Source: Hymenobacter sediminis
GTDB lineage: Bacteria > Bacteroidota > Bacteroidia > Cytophagales > Hymenobacteraceae
Assembly (NCBI RefSeq): GCF_003231285.1
Contig: NZ_QKNS01000005.1
Location: 124,001 to 188,000 of the forward strand
Direction of reading: 5' to 3'
Length of the DNA stretch: 64,000 nucleotides
The notes beneath the pieces are model-generated. The model saw only the letters and a list, made by a program, of their open reading frames with translations. It did no database searches and was not told where the DNA came from. Made by a program: the position numbers and the translations under genes. This document shows, in pieces, positions 16,110-25,147 of the stretch (positions within the stretch are counted from its first letter, which is position 1; each line of letters starts with the position of its first letter).

Positions 16110-17081
16110 GTGCGTACTACTCCTGTTCCTGCTACTCCCGCTGAGCCGCCTTCTTCCAAAGTAGCCATTGTGGCGGCGCTGGGGGCTAATCTGGCCATTG
16201 CCATCATCAAGTTTGTGGCGGCGGCCTTCACGGGCAGCTCCGCCATGGTAGCCGAGGGCATTCACTCGGTGGTAGATACGGCCAATGAGTGGTTGCTGCT
16301 GCTAGGGCTGCGCCAGAGCCAGCGACCAGCGTCAGAAAAGCGGCCCTTCGGCTATGGTAAGGAGCTATATTTCTGGTCGTTTATAGTCTCCATCTGCATC
16401 TTCGCCATTGGAGGCGGCATTTCCATGTACGAAGGCATTGAGCACCTGCGCCACCCGGTGCCGCCCGGCGAGCCCACCTGGAACTACGTGGTATTAGGAG
16501 TGGCATTTCTCTTCGATGGGGCCTCGTTTCTGGTGGCCCGGCGCACGTTCAACGCCCACCGAGGGCAGCGCCGGTTCTGGGCCGCGTTCCGGGGTAGCAA
16601 AGACCCTTCAGTTTTTGTGGTGCTCTTCGAGGATGCCGCCGATTTGCTGGGGCTACTGGTGGCCTTCCTGGGGGTGTTTCTGGGGCATCAGCTGCAGAAC
16701 CCTTACCTCGATGGGGTAGCCTCCCTGCTGATTGGGGTGATTTTGGTGATAGTGGCCGGCCTGCTGCTGCGCGAAAACAAAAGCCTACTGCTGGGTGAGC
16801 CCGCCGAAGCGGCGCTACTGGAGCAGGTAACTCAGTTGGTGCAGGCTGATGCGGCGGTAGTGAGCACGGCCACGCCGCTCTCATCCTACCTCAGCCCGCA
16901 TGATATTTTGCTGGTGCTGCGCGTAGAGTTTCAGCCCCAGCTACCTGCTATAGAGCTAAGCCAAGCCATTGAACGTCTGCAAGCAGCTGTTCAGGCCCAA
17001 TACACCGACATTCAGCACTTATTCATAGAACCCATGACCCCGTCGCACCCAGAGCAGGCCCAGCCCGTAACTGCGGTTTAG
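16110..17081 (+). CDS. Cation diffusion facilitator (CDF) metal exporter
   Basis: The 323-residue inner-membrane protein has six predicted helices and a C-terminal cytoplasmic domain (about 225-310). Metal-site residues are seen in helix 2 (AEGIHSVVDTANEW, H-x-x-x-D) and helix 5 (LFEDAADLLGLL, E-x-x-x-D). CDF proteins export Zn, Fe, Co or Mn against protons. The His/Asp sites fit Zn or similar metals, but selectivity cannot be read. The start is a GTG at 16110 (MRTTPVPATPAEPP), followed by a short Pro-rich N-terminus before helix 1. It is a single gene between the lactonase and a histidine kinase. Confidence 0.92.
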   Translation: MRTTPVPATPAEPPSSKVAIVAALGANLAIAIIKFVAAAFTGSSAMVAEGIHSVVDTANEWLLLLGLRQSQRPASEKRPFGYGKELYFWSFIVSICIFAIGGGISMYEGIEHLRHPVPPGEPTWNYVVLGVAFLFDGASFLVARRTFNAHRGQRRFWAAFRGSKDPSVFVVLFEDAADLLGLLVAFLGVFLGHQLQNPYLDGVASLLIGVILVIVAGLLLRENKSLLLGEPAEAALLEQVTQLVQADAAVVSTATPLSSYLSPHDILLVLRVEFQPQLPAIELSQAIERLQAAVQAQYTDIQHLFIEPMTPSHPEQAQPVTAV

Positions 17082-17219
17082 GCAGCTTCAGGGGGTAGAG
17101 GGAGTGGCGCCGCTGTTATACTCTTCGGCCCCCAGTAGGTATCCGATCTGCTTCAGTAGGTATGGGCTGAAAACGCCGCTTGCAAGGTTGCGTATGAAGA
17201 TGGTTCTAATGAAGCCGCT

Positions 17220-18317
17220 ATGCTAGATTTTGCCTCCCTTTTTCGCCCGCTGGCTGACCGTGGTCAGCTACTGTATTTTGTGTACCATCTGGAGGCCAGG
17301 GAGGTGGTGTACGTGAGTTCTGCTTACGAAAGTGTGCTGGACCTGCCGCCGGAAAACGTTAACCAGGACTTACCCAGCTTGCTGGCTCGCCTCCACCCCG
17401 ACGACCAGGAATATGCAGCAGCCCGCTTCAACCACTTACGCAATGGCCGCTTTGTAGAAGATGTAGAGCTGCGCCTAATGCCTACGCCTGGCCCGGCCGG
17501 TCGGCCCCAGTGGCTGTGCGTCACGGCAGGGCGCGTTGAGCAGGGCCCTGGCCACACTTACCTCAGCGGCACCGTGCAGGATACTACTCGTGCCCGCGAG
17601 TACATGGATAACGCTGACCGCTACAACAAGAAGAAGAACACGACCCTTGAAATTCTGTCGCATGATTTGGCGGGACCATTCATCATGATTAAGCAGGTAG
17701 CCGGCTACGTAGGGGAGCGAATTGAAAGCCTGCAGGATACCCAGCTCTCCGAACTGCTGCAGTCCATGCAGACTACCTGCCAAGACAGCGTAAACCTGAT
17801 TCGGGACTTTGTTGACAATGAGTTTCTGGAGTCCTCGAACGTGGATATAAAGCTGGAGCGGGCCGACCTAAGTCAGGAGCTTCGGGAAATAGTAGAGGAG
17901 TTCAAAAAGTCGGAAGCGGATATTGACAAGCACTTTTCCTTTAGCGGGCCAGAAACCTGCTACCTCCACCTCGACCGCAACAAGTTTATGCAGGTAATAA
18001 ATAACCTGCTCAGCAACTCCATCAAGTTTACCCCCGATGGTGGCCGCATTCACGTTGGTCTCCAAGACCAGGGCGCCGAGGTGTTGATAACCGTTCAGGA
18101 CACCGGTATTGGTATTCCAGCAACGTCGCAAAGTCGGTTGTTTGAGCGGTTTACGCCGGCCCGGCGCCCTGGCCTGCGCGGCGAAAAAACTTCGGGCTTA
18201 GGCATGTCCATCATCAAAACCATTGTGGAGCTGCACGGAGGTCGGATCTGGTTTGAAAGCCAAGAAAATCAGGGTACTACCTTCTTCATTTCCCTACCCC
18301 GCCAAGAGCCTGCATAG
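17220..18317 (+). CDS. PAS-domain sensor histidine kinase
   Basis: The 365-residue kinase has an N-terminal PAS fold (about 10-125), a DHp region with the phospho-acceptor His in LEILSHDLAGPF (about residue 148), and a HATPase domain with NNLLSNSIKFTP (N box), DTGIGIP (G1) and GLGMSI (G2). There is no membrane segment, so it is probably cytoplasmic and senses an internal cue. No response regulator gene is next to it. The ATG at 17220 gives a PAS domain at the very N-terminus as is usual for this class in Hymenobacter. Confidence 0.92.
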   Translation: MLDFASLFRPLADRGQLLYFVYHLEAREVVYVSSAYESVLDLPPENVNQDLPSLLARLHPDDQEYAAARFNHLRNGRFVEDVELRLMPTPGPAGRPQWLCVTAGRVEQGPGHTYLSGTVQDTTRAREYMDNADRYNKKKNTTLEILSHDLAGPFIMIKQVAGYVGERIESLQDTQLSELLQSMQTTCQDSVNLIRDFVDNEFLESSNVDIKLERADLSQELREIVEEFKKSEADIDKHFSFSGPETCYLHLDRNKFMQVINNLLSNSIKFTPDGGRIHVGLQDQGAEVLITVQDTGIGIPATSQSRLFERFTPARRPGLRGEKTSGLGMSIIKTIVELHGGRIWFESQENQGTTFFISLPRQEPA

Positions 18318-19044
18318 TCTACCGGCTGGCTAACAGCAGTCATCAACGTGACCATTTTACTACTCTATTAAGCCTTCTATCATAGAAGAGGGGTAGAGCC
18401 TGCGGTGGCTACAGACGAAAAATGAGCTGCTCATTTTCCTGAACTGCCTTTGATGGTGGGGTAGCCTGCCCCAGCTAGTCTCTGTCCACGCAATTCGCGT
18501 CAGCTTTTCCAGAGTCGAGGGCGGCCGTAGCCGGCTCAGGCGTTTCAGCGAGTTGACTATTGCTGTGACACAAACCAGAATAGCGGCTAATCATCGGATA
18601 CAAGCGGGGCGACAATGTTTAGAAAGGTGGTGTACTGTACACGAATACTCGAAGCTCTGCCTTGTGCGTCGCCGTGATGTGTACTGCGTAGTAGTTTCTA
18701 TTTGCTACCGTACATCCTACGTCTGGGGAAAGTCATAAAATTGCACTAGTCTGGTACCCGATGCAGATGATTGAGTGTAAATTTGTATGTTCATACATGG
18801 GTTAAAACCTAATAGAGACATTGGGTGTAGATCATATCAGTCTGATTTATAAAAAATTGTATCGATGCTGATTTAATAATATAAGCATTTTGTGTTGTAG
18901 CATCACAACATTGTGAAAATTAAGTTAAAATATAATTATTTATATAAGCTAGTTGCATAGGCTATTGGTGGTAAAGGGTAGTAGGGCTTTCTTCGGCGTT
19001 GCGTACGTGCTTGCGTTTCTTTACTACCTCTTCAGTATAGCTCT
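18318..19044. other. 727-bp intergenic region, AT-rich near its end
   Basis: I see no supported gene here. A short hairpin (CTTCTAT/ATAGAAG, 18374-18388) lies just after the histidine kinase, without a T run. The stretch from about 18760 to 18960 is much richer in A and T than its surroundings and probably holds the promoter of the T9SS-secreted protein. A 61-codon ORF at 18553 has no support. Confidence 0.5.
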
Positions 19045-21228
19045 ATGAAAACACTGTTTACCAGTACAATTGTAAACCCTGCATCCTTCCGCCGTGGGCT
19101 ATTACTGCTTTGCAGCGCAGCAGCAGTGCCGGCTTTGGCCCAAACGGCTCCACCCGCTTTCCCGCGCAACGAAACCTTCAAAGGAAACTCTGCCTCCAAT
19201 TTCACTTTCGGGGGAGCTGCTCGTCTCACGGGCGTAGGTACCACCGGCAATGACCCGGTAGGCCAAGGCTACCTGCGCCTGACTGATGATGTTAACCACC
19301 AGGCTGGCTACGTTATTGATAACGTGGGCTTTCCATCATCAGCAGGCTTTTCAATTTCCTTTGAGTTCTTCTCCTACGGCGGCGACGGTGCCGATGGATT
19401 CAGCGTTTTCCTGGTTGATGCCGACAAGCAGCCCTCCTCTGGCTTCCGAATTGGTGCCACGGGGGGCTCCTTGGGTTACGCCCAAAAAACAGTCGATCCG
19501 ATAGCTCCTGGGGTATCAAGTGGCTACATCGGAATTGGTATCGACGAGTTCGGTAACTATTCAAACAACCGAGAAGGGCGTTCGGGCGGCAACGCCGCAC
19601 TGAACACTGACGGTAGGGTGCCCGATGGAGTAGCAATCCGCGGCGCGGGCAATGGCTCGGCTGCTACCGATTACCCCTTCCTAACCGGTACGAACCCCGG
19701 AGACCTGGGCTTCTCCCTCGACGTACCCACGGCGCGCGCTCAAAGCGGCAGTGCCGACTACCGTCGGGCCTACATCGACGTAGTGCCTACCACGGTAGGG
19801 GAAACGACGACCTACCGCATTACGGTGCGTATTCAGCACGGCCTTGAGGTCCGGACGACGGTAGAGAACTTTGTAGTACCCACGCCACCGGCCAAGCTGC
19901 GGTTGGGCTTCTCAGGTTCTACAGGCGGTAACACCAACATTCACGAGATTCGGAACCTGAATATCGTGCAGGTGCCCTTTGCCTCCGACGATGTCGCTGA
20001 AACGGCTTATAACCGCGCAGTTGAAGTTTCTGTGCTAGCTAACGATGTAGCGCCCGGCAGCTCCATCGACCCCAATTCCGTTGACCTTGACCCTGCTACC
20101 ACGGGTCTGCAAAGTACACTGGAGGTGCCGGGCAAAGGAACATTTAGTGTAGATGAAACTGGGCTGGTTACGTTCACGCCGCTGGGCACCTTTGCGGGGC
20201 GTGTTTCGGCGCTCTACACCATGCGCTCCGTGCTAGGGGATGAATATGCCTCCAGCCCGGCCAACATCAACGTAACCGTGCGAGGCGCCGATTTGAAGGC
20301 TACCCTTACCGGACCAAAGACTGCCAATGGTGGACAAAAGGTTACCTACACCGTGGCCACTACCAACCAGGGCAGCCTAACGGCACTGAACACGGTTCCT
20401 TTTATTCAGTTGCCCGCCAATTTGCCGATGGCTTCCGTGGCTCCTACCAGCGGTGGTACTTACGATGCAGCTACGGGTAAAGTCACGTTTGCGACAATTG
20501 CTTCCCTGACCGCCGCTGACCCCGCCGTACTGAATGCCGTAACCGTAACATTACCCACCAAGGATATGACTAATCTGGTCAGCCAGGCGGAAGTGTGGTC
20601 GGACGTGCCGGACCCGGAAACTACCAACAACATCAGCTCCGTAACCACTGGAGTAGGCGCGCCGCTACCCGTAGAGTTGGTACGCTTCACGGCTGTAGCC
20701 GCCGATGCCGATGTGATGCTCAACTGGAATACGGCTTTAGAGTACAATAGCAGCCGGTTTGAGGTAGAGCGTTCCCGCACCGGCAAAGATTTTGAACTGG
20801 TAACCCGTGTGCAAGCTCAGGGCACAACCACCCGGCCTACCTCTTACCAATACCTTGATGCTGGCGCTGGCCGTAACGCAAACGGGGTGCTTTATTACCG
20901 ACTCCGCCAGGTTGATACGGATGGCCAGGCGCACTACAGCAGCGTGCAGACTGTGCGCTTCACTTCACGTAATATAGTCGCTCCTGCCACGCTCTACCCC
21001 AATCCGCATCAGCAATCCTCCCCCGCTCCAACCCTGGATTTGTCGGGCCTGCCGGCTGGCTCGTATGCTGTGCAGGTGCGCGATGTAGTGGGCCGGGTAG
21101 TTTGGGAAACTACTGCTGAAGGAGCTCACCGTAATCCGCTGGCCATAGGCGGGCTGCGCCCTGGCACCTACATCGTGCAGGTGAAAGGTGCCCAAGGCGT
21201 TACAAGCCTACCCCTGGTGCAGCAGTAA
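19045..21228 (+). CDS. T9SS-secreted lectin-like multidomain surface protein
   Basis: The 727-residue protein has a signal peptide (1-33, ending PALAQ). Residues 36-308 form an L-type-lectin-like sandwich (FSISFEFFSYGGDGADGFSV, GYIGIGIDEFGNY). Next come a cadherin/VCBS-type Ig-like segment (about 310-411, VSVLANDVAPGS), a DUF11-type repeat (413-543), an FN3-like segment starting PLPVELVRFTA (547-640), and a C-terminal type A sorting domain (about 650-727, ATLYPNPHQ to GTYIVQVKGAQG). T9SS substrates with this tail are exported across the outer membrane and released or anchored. It is probably a carbohydrate-binding adhesin or surface protein. No enzyme motif is visible. It is a single gene followed by a strong terminator. 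Confidence 0.92.
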   Translation: MKTLFTSTIVNPASFRRGLLLLCSAAAVPALAQTAPPAFPRNETFKGNSASNFTFGGAARLTGVGTTGNDPVGQGYLRLTDDVNHQAGYVIDNVGFPSSAGFSISFEFFSYGGDGADGFSVFLVDADKQPSSGFRIGATGGSLGYAQKTVDPIAPGVSSGYIGIGIDEFGNYSNNREGRSGGNAALNTDGRVPDGVAIRGAGNGSAATDYPFLTGTNPGDLGFSLDVPTARAQSGSADYRRAYIDVVPTTVGETTTYRITVRIQHGLEVRTTVENFVVPTPPAKLRLGFSGSTGGNTNIHEIRNLNIVQVPFASDDVAETAYNRAVEVSVLANDVAPGSSIDPNSVDLDPATTGLQSTLEVPGKGTFSVDETGLVTFTPLGTFAGRVSALYTMRSVLGDEYASSPANINVTVRGADLKATLTGPKTANGGQKVTYTVATTNQGSLTALNTVPFIQLPANLPMASVAPTSGGTYDAATGKVTFATIASLTAADPAVLNAVTVTLPTKDMTNLVSQAEVWSDVPDPETTNNISSVTTGVGAPLPVELVRFTAVAADADVMLNWNTALEYNSSRFEVERSRTGKDFELVTRVQAQGTTTRPTSYQYLDAGAGRNANGVLYYRLRQVDTDGQAHYSSVQTVRFTSRNIVAPATLYPNPHQQSSPAPTLDLSGLPAGSYAVQVRDVVGRVVWETTAEGAHRNPLAIGGLRPGTYIVQVKGAQGVTSLPLVQQ

Positions 21229-21268
21229 GCCTCGGCTGAAGCCTGACTACTCAGGACTGTTAGAACGC

Positions 21269-21309
21269 AAAAAGCCCCCGGCTGCCCTATGGCGGTCGGG
21301 GGCTTTTTT
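21269..21309 (+). terminator. Rho-independent terminator of the T9SS protein gene
   Basis: AAAAAGCCCCCG (21269-21280) pairs with CGGGGGCTTTTT (21297-21308); the inner GCTGCC/GGCGGT extends the stem with G-U pairs. A T run closes it. Confidence 0.9.
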
Positions 21310-21364
21310 GTGGCTGACAAGTGCGAAACTGCGTAGAACAGACTTTACCAACCCACTCATGCTT

Positions 21365-22033
21365 ATGTGCGGCCGCTACACTATTACTTCGCCTGCTCCT
21401 GCGCTGGAAGCTCGTTTTGAGGCCACTTTCGCCGGCACATCTGCCGGGCCTTCCTATAACGCAGCACCTTCCCAGCACCTGCCCGTTATCCTGAACACCG
21501 AGCCCGGCCGCATTCAGCTCCTGCAATGGGGGCTGGTACCAGGATGGGTGCGCGAGGTGCAGAAAGCTCCAAAGCCCATCAACGCCCGCGCCGAAACCTT
21601 AGCTGATAAGCCTTCTTTCCGGACACTGCTCCAGCGCCGCCGCGCTCTGGTGCTGGCCGACAGCTTTTACGAGTGGCAAGCAACAGCCAGTGGCAAAGTA
21701 CCCCACCGGATGCTACTGAATTCAGAAGAGCCTTTTGCATTTGCAGGCCTTTGGGACGAGTGGCTTGACCGCCAGACGGGTGAAGTGCTACCTTCCTTTA
21801 CCATCATCACCACGGAACCGAATAGCCTGATGGCCAGCATTCATAATCGTATGCCGGTGCTACTACCAGACCGGGCTGCGGAGTTGGCGTGGCTTGATGA
21901 CAGCTTGAGCGTACCGGAACACCAAGCACTCCTGCGCCCACACGCGGCGGAAAGTATGCGCGAATATATGGTTAGTACTCTAGTAAACTCGCCGGCGCAC
22001 AACGAACCAGCTGTGCTAGCACCAGCTGCCTAG
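21365..22033 (+). CDS. SOS response-associated peptidase (SRAP/YedK/HMCES family)
   Basis: From the ATG at 21365 the product starts MCGRYT; removal of Met exposes the catalytic Cys2, which forms a thiazolidine cross-link with abasic sites in single-stranded DNA. Other family residues are present: PSYNAAPSQ, INARAETL, DSFYEWQ with the active Glu, and HNRMPVLL with the conserved His. The length of 222 aa is normal. Upstream in-frame starts, including the ATG at 21359, would bury the Cys and are rejected. The protein protects abasic sites during replication. It is transcribed alone after the T9SS terminator. Confidence 0.95.
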   Translation: MCGRYTITSPAPALEARFEATFAGTSAGPSYNAAPSQHLPVILNTEPGRIQLLQWGLVPGWVREVQKAPKPINARAETLADKPSFRTLLQRRRALVLADSFYEWQATASGKVPHRMLLNSEEPFAFAGLWDEWLDRQTGEVLPSFTIITTEPNSLMASIHNRMPVLLPDRAAELAWLDDSLSVPEHQALLRPHAAESMREYMVSTLVNSPAHNEPAVLAPAA

Positions 22034-22057
22034 CGTGAGGGCAGCTAGTTCAGGATA

Positions 22058-22261
22058 CTAAGAGCGGAATACCTCTTTTCGGCGCAGTGCTCGCTCGTAA
22101 GGAAGCACCGGTGGCCGCCGCTTTTTCTGGAATAGCTTCCCAAACCAACCCGTTGTAGCCCGCACGCGGCTATTGGGTTCTGGAGTCTTTGCTTCGACTT
22201 CGGCAATGCTGGCACAGGTCAAAGCTGCTAGCAAGGTGAGTGACGAGAATACGTTGCTCAT
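22058..22261 (-). CDS. Small secreted cationic protein A
   Basis: The ATG at 22261 gives 67 residues: a signal-peptide-like start (MSNVFSSLTLLAALTCASIA) followed by a basic tail with LFQKKRRPPVLPYERALRRK. The tail pattern of basic cluster, Pro, Tyr and RR resembles that of the neighbouring protein at 22443-22661, so they may be related. The start at 22297 adds 12 residues and weakens the signal peptide. No known family is recognised. It might be periplasmic or secreted. Confidence 0.55.
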   Translation of the reverse strand: MSNVFSSLTLLAALTCASIAEVEAKTPEPNSRVRATTGWFGKLFQKKRRPPVLPYERALRRKEVFRS

Positions 22262-22375
22262 GGTATTTTGCATACATATAATTGAATATGAAGGCAATGC
22301 TACTGTAATAATTTTATTTATTCAATATATACTATAATAATATTATGGCCTTGATACCTCGCTGCGCTCAAAATG

Positions 22376-22416
22376 AAGAAGGGAACCGAGAGGCTACTTC
22401 CCTCTATCGGTTCCCT
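22376..22416 (-). terminator. Candidate terminator between the two small secreted-protein genes
   Basis: GGGAACCGA (22381-22389) pairs with TCGGTTCCC (22407-22415), with extra pairing inside. On the minus strand a T-rich tract follows, so it closes the gene at 22443-22661. Confidence 0.7.
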
Positions 22417-22442
22417 CCTCTGTGGCTAAGTAACACTGGCAG

Positions 22443-22661
22443 CTATCTGTGCCGACGCATATTCCGGCGGTAAGCTGGTGAAATCTTGCGCTTCTTGCGC
22501 TTTACCCAACTGCCAGACCCTATACCTGCGGCTTTCTCCGCTACGATAGAAGTGGTAGCAACTAGCTTAACCGATTCCATTTCTGATGCAGTTGAGGCAG
22601 CTACAGCATCAGTGCCCAGCAGTAGGGCAATACCCAGAAGGGCTACGGTAGATGTTTTCAT
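22443..22661 (-). CDS. Small secreted cationic protein B
   Basis: The 72-residue product has a clear signal peptide (MKTSTVALLGIALLLGTDAV) and ends in a strongly basic tail, WVKRKKRKISPAYRRNMRRH. Between them is a short Ala/Val/Glu segment. No family is recognised. Its architecture mirrors the gene 180 bp downstream. It is bounded by its own terminator and an AT-rich upstream region. The tail suggests binding to nucleic acid, membrane or acidic surface polymers; this is inference. Confidence 0.65.
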   Translation of the reverse strand: MKTSTVALLGIALLLGTDAVAASTASEMESVKLVATTSIVAEKAAGIGSGSWVKRKKRKISPAYRRNMRRHR

Positions 22662-22741
22662 AAGCTTGCGGATATTGGTTTGTATGCTGACAAGTATAAG
22701 GTAAATTATTTATTTAAAAAACCATATTAATAAATAGTAAC

Positions 22742-22770
22742 AAAAAAGCCCCTCACACAGTGAGGGGCTT
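22742..22770 (-). terminator. Rho-independent terminator
   Basis: AAGCCCCTCA (22746-22755) pairs with TGAGGGGCTT (22761-22770). A six-base T run follows on the minus strand. It ends the gene at 22792-23049. Confidence 0.9.
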
Positions 22771-22791
22771 CAGCTTCTATGTGAGGTAGCT

Positions 22792-23049
22792 CTAAGCTGC
22801 TTCTTCTTGCTCAGCATCCATAGCCCGTGCGGCAACGATAACAGCCACGCTAGCAACTACGGCAATACCGACGATGAGCTGAGTAGGGGTGAAGCGCTTG
22901 GTTACTTTACGCAACAGCTGCCCACCATTCTTCAGAAGGTCATCAAGTTGGTCGTGCTCACCCTGAAATACTTTGTAAGCACTTTGCAGGGTGTTGATGA
23001 TTTCCTCGGGGGCAATTTTTTCGATTTCTTGGGGCAGTTGAGTGCTCAT
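22792..23049 (-). CDS. Small single-span membrane protein
   Basis: From the ATG at 23049 the product is 85 residues: an acidic-amphipathic N-terminal helix region (MSTQLPQEIEKIAPEEIINT), a basic patch (RKVTKRFTPTQL), one membrane helix (LIVGIAVVASVAVIVAARAM) and a short acidic end. The longer frame from 23127 adds 26 residues with no expected structure. The helix-basic-TM layout recalls small DUF883/YtxH-like membrane proteins, but no motif proves it. Function unknown. Confidence 0.7.
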   Translation of the reverse strand: MSTQLPQEIEKIAPEEIINTLQSAYKVFQGEHDQLDDLLKNGGQLLRKVTKRFTPTQLIVGIAVVASVAVIVAARAMDAEQEEAA

Positions 23050-23204
23050 AGCGGGCTTATAAGAAACAGGTGAAGGAAGGGTCAGAGAGAGTAGTGGCGT
23101 GCCACCGAAAGCCTCTACGGAAGACAAGGCGCTTTTGATATGGCTGAGCCGGAAATTGCGCGTGCTTTTTTAAAGAACTCGCTGGTAACCAAAACCGCTG
23201 GAAA

Positions 23205-23239
23205 CAGCAGCGCCCGGTCTGTTAGACCGGGCGCTGCTG
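23205..23239 (-). terminator. Terminator hairpin with 16-bp perfect stem
   Basis: AGCAGCGCCCGGTCT (23206-23220) pairs perfectly with AGACCGGGCGCTGCT (23224-23238) around a GTT loop, and one more C-G pair closes the base. The T tract on the minus strand is short. It ends the protease gene at 23270. Confidence 0.75.
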
Positions 23240-23269
23240 CTATAAATGAGAAGTGCTATCTGCCAAAGG

Positions 23270-24457
23270 TTATTCGTACACTTTCACTACGAAAACGTAA
23301 TCCTGGAGCTTGCGGATTTGCTGCGGACGCGAGGTGCCAGCCAGTTGGTTCGTGCGCGGCAGGTTGTACGACTGCCCCGCGCCAGCCGCCCCTAATGAGT
23401 CAACCAGGCGCATGAGGTACGACGACTTGGTGGCGAAAGCGGCGCTCTGCACATCCATTTGCCGGCCGCTGATAATGCCGATCAGGTTGCCTTTATCATC
23501 GAGGAGCGGTCCGCCGGAGTTGCCGGGGTTTACCGGAATGCTGATTTGGTAGAAGCCCGTGTCGCCTTCAAAGCCTGAGCGTGCACTCAGGGAGCCATCG
23601 TTAAACACGAGGTCCTCGCGGGGGTAGCCCAAGGTATACACCTTCTCGCCCAGATCGGATTGGCCGCGCTTAAAGGAGTAGGGCAGGCGTCCAAAACCTT
23701 TAAAGGTCTTGTCCTTGATCTGCAGGATGGCCAGGTCGTGGGCCACGTCGGTAAACACTGGCTCGGCGCGGAAACGCTGCCGGTCACGGCCCTCAATCAG
23801 CAACGAATCAGCCCCCTGAATAACGTGGTAGCTGGTTACCAAATAGCCATCGGCGGTAAGCGCGAAGCCCGTACCGCTGAATTTGCCTGGGTTGCTCCTC
23901 TCCGGTTGAGCTTCAATTTGATTGAGCGTGCGGTTCATGGAGCGTTGGGTACGCTTGATGCGCTCTACCTCGCGGCGGAGTACAGTATAGCCATACAAGG
24001 AAGGCTTCTGAGAAGCCCGCCACCACTCCAAGCCCAACAGGGTAGCAAACACGGCCATGATAGCCACGGAGGCAGCTACCATCATGGTAGCGCGGTGGCC
24101 ATTCCAGAAGGCGCGTAGCTTTTCCTCGGTGCGCGAAATGCGCAGCATGGGCCGCGGGGCCTGGCCGCTGGCAAACCGCTCGTGGCGCTCGTCCTCCTCG
24201 GCTATTTTGGCCAAGGGGGTGAGGCGCACGGCTTGCTCCGCGTCCATGTCGGCGTGGATGGCGTGCAGCTTGCGGCGCAGGGCCAAGCGGCGGCCATAGG
24301 CCGTGAGCGTGCCCGTTAGCTCCTCAAACTCCTGGAGGCGCTGGGCCAGCTCCGGGTCGGCAGCTAGGCGGCGCTCCAGCGTCGTGCGCTCATCGTCGGG
24401 CAGGGTTCCCGCGCGGTAAGCGTCGAATAAGGCGTAGTAATCAGCTTCGGTTTTCAT
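23270..24457 (-). CDS. Membrane trypsin-like serine protease with anti-sigma-like N-terminus
   Basis: The 395-residue protein has three parts. Residues 1-60 (YRAGTLPDDERTTLERRLAA, then DPELAQRL) match the N-terminal pattern of Bacteroidota anti-sigma factors, without Cys. One membrane helix lies near 127-147 (TMMVAASVAIMAVFATLLGL). The periplasmic part is a trypsin-like S1C domain with catalytic His in SYHVIQGADSL, Asp in AHDLAILQI and Ser in NPGNSGGPLL. There is no PDZ domain. The gene follows the ECF sigma gene by 72 bp on the same strand, so it is probably the sigma factor's regulator. The joint function is inference; the protease domain is certain. Confidence 0.88.
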   Translation of the reverse strand: MKTEADYYALFDAYRAGTLPDDERTTLERRLAADPELAQRLQEFEELTGTLTAYGRRLALRRKLHAIHADMDAEQAVRLTPLAKIAEEDERHERFASGQAPRPMLRISRTEEKLRAFWNGHRATMMVAASVAIMAVFATLLGLEWWRASQKPSLYGYTVLRREVERIKRTQRSMNRTLNQIEAQPERSNPGKFSGTGFALTADGYLVTSYHVIQGADSLLIEGRDRQRFRAEPVFTDVAHDLAILQIKDKTFKGFGRLPYSFKRGQSDLGEKVYTLGYPREDLVFNDGSLSARSGFEGDTGFYQISIPVNPGNSGGPLLDDKGNLIGIISGRQMDVQSAAFATKSSYLMRLVDSLGAAGAGQSYNLPRTNQLAGTSRPQQIRKLQDYVFVVKVYE

Positions 24458-24529
24458 GTCCGGGGGTAGCAGTCAGCACCTAGAAAGCAAGAAAAGGTCT
24501 TCCTGCTATCCGAGTGCTAACCACCGGGG

Positions 24530-25114
24530 CTAGGTCTCGTGTTCCTGGTATTGGCTGAAAAACAGTTTTTTAAGCCGCACCAAGCACTTGTATTTTTGAT
24601 TCTTGGCATTGTCGGCATTGGTGTAGCCAAACTCAGCCGTAAGCTGCTGCATCGACTTATCGAGCAGGTAAAATCCTTCCAAAAGCGAGCGGCAAGGCTC
24701 CCCGATGCGCTCCAGCGCCTGGCTCATAGTGCCTAGCTGCCGGTCGCGTTCCTCAGCTACTTCCAGATCGGCTTCGGCGCCGGTCTCGAGGTAGGGCTCG
24801 TGGTCATCGAGGCGGCCGCCATAGCGGGTTTTCTCGGTGAGTCGTTTCAGCCAGAGGCGGCGACACACGGCGTAGAGGTAGGTTTTGATCTGGCAGCTTA
24901 ACTCCAGGGAGCCTTCGCGTACTTTTTCATAGAATACCATCACGCCCTCCTGGTACACATCCTTGGCTTCGTCCTCGGTGCCGCTGTTCTGCAACACGTA
25001 GTGCGAAATCATGGGGAAGTGCAGCCGGTAGAGCTGTGCCAGCGCCCGGTCGTCGTCGCGGCGGATGGCCGCCACAAATTCCTCGTCGGTGTAGGTAGGT
25101 TGTCCCTTACCCAT
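24530..25114 (-). CDS. RNA polymerase sigma-70 factor, ECF subfamily
   Basis: The 194-residue protein has a sigma region 2 (LYRLHFPMISHYVLQNSG, then EDEAKDVYQEGVMVFYEKV, with the DVYQE/-10 recognition helix) and a region 4 near the C-terminus (YLLDKSMQQLTAEFGYTNAD followed by NAKNQKYKCLVRLKK). This region 4, with NADNAKNQKYKCL, is typical of a Bacteroidota sigma subgroup paired with membrane proteins. It would direct RNA polymerase to stress-type promoters when released. It is the upstream gene of a pair with the protease/anti-sigma-like gene. Confidence 0.92.
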   Translation of the reverse strand: MGKGQPTYTDEEFVAAIRRDDDRALAQLYRLHFPMISHYVLQNSGTEDEAKDVYQEGVMVFYEKVREGSLELSCQIKTYLYAVCRRLWLKRLTEKTRYGGRLDDHEPYLETGAEADLEVAEERDRQLGTMSQALERIGEPCRSLLEGFYLLDKSMQQLTAEFGYTNADNAKNQKYKCLVRLKKLFFSQYQEHET

Positions 25115-25147
25115 TCGCTTTGTTGATTAATACGGTGAGCCCCGCGG

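Noticed and set aside
18553..18738. 61-codon ORF in the 727-bp gap
   Set aside because: No recognisable motif, poor codon composition for this genome, and no start or promoter support.
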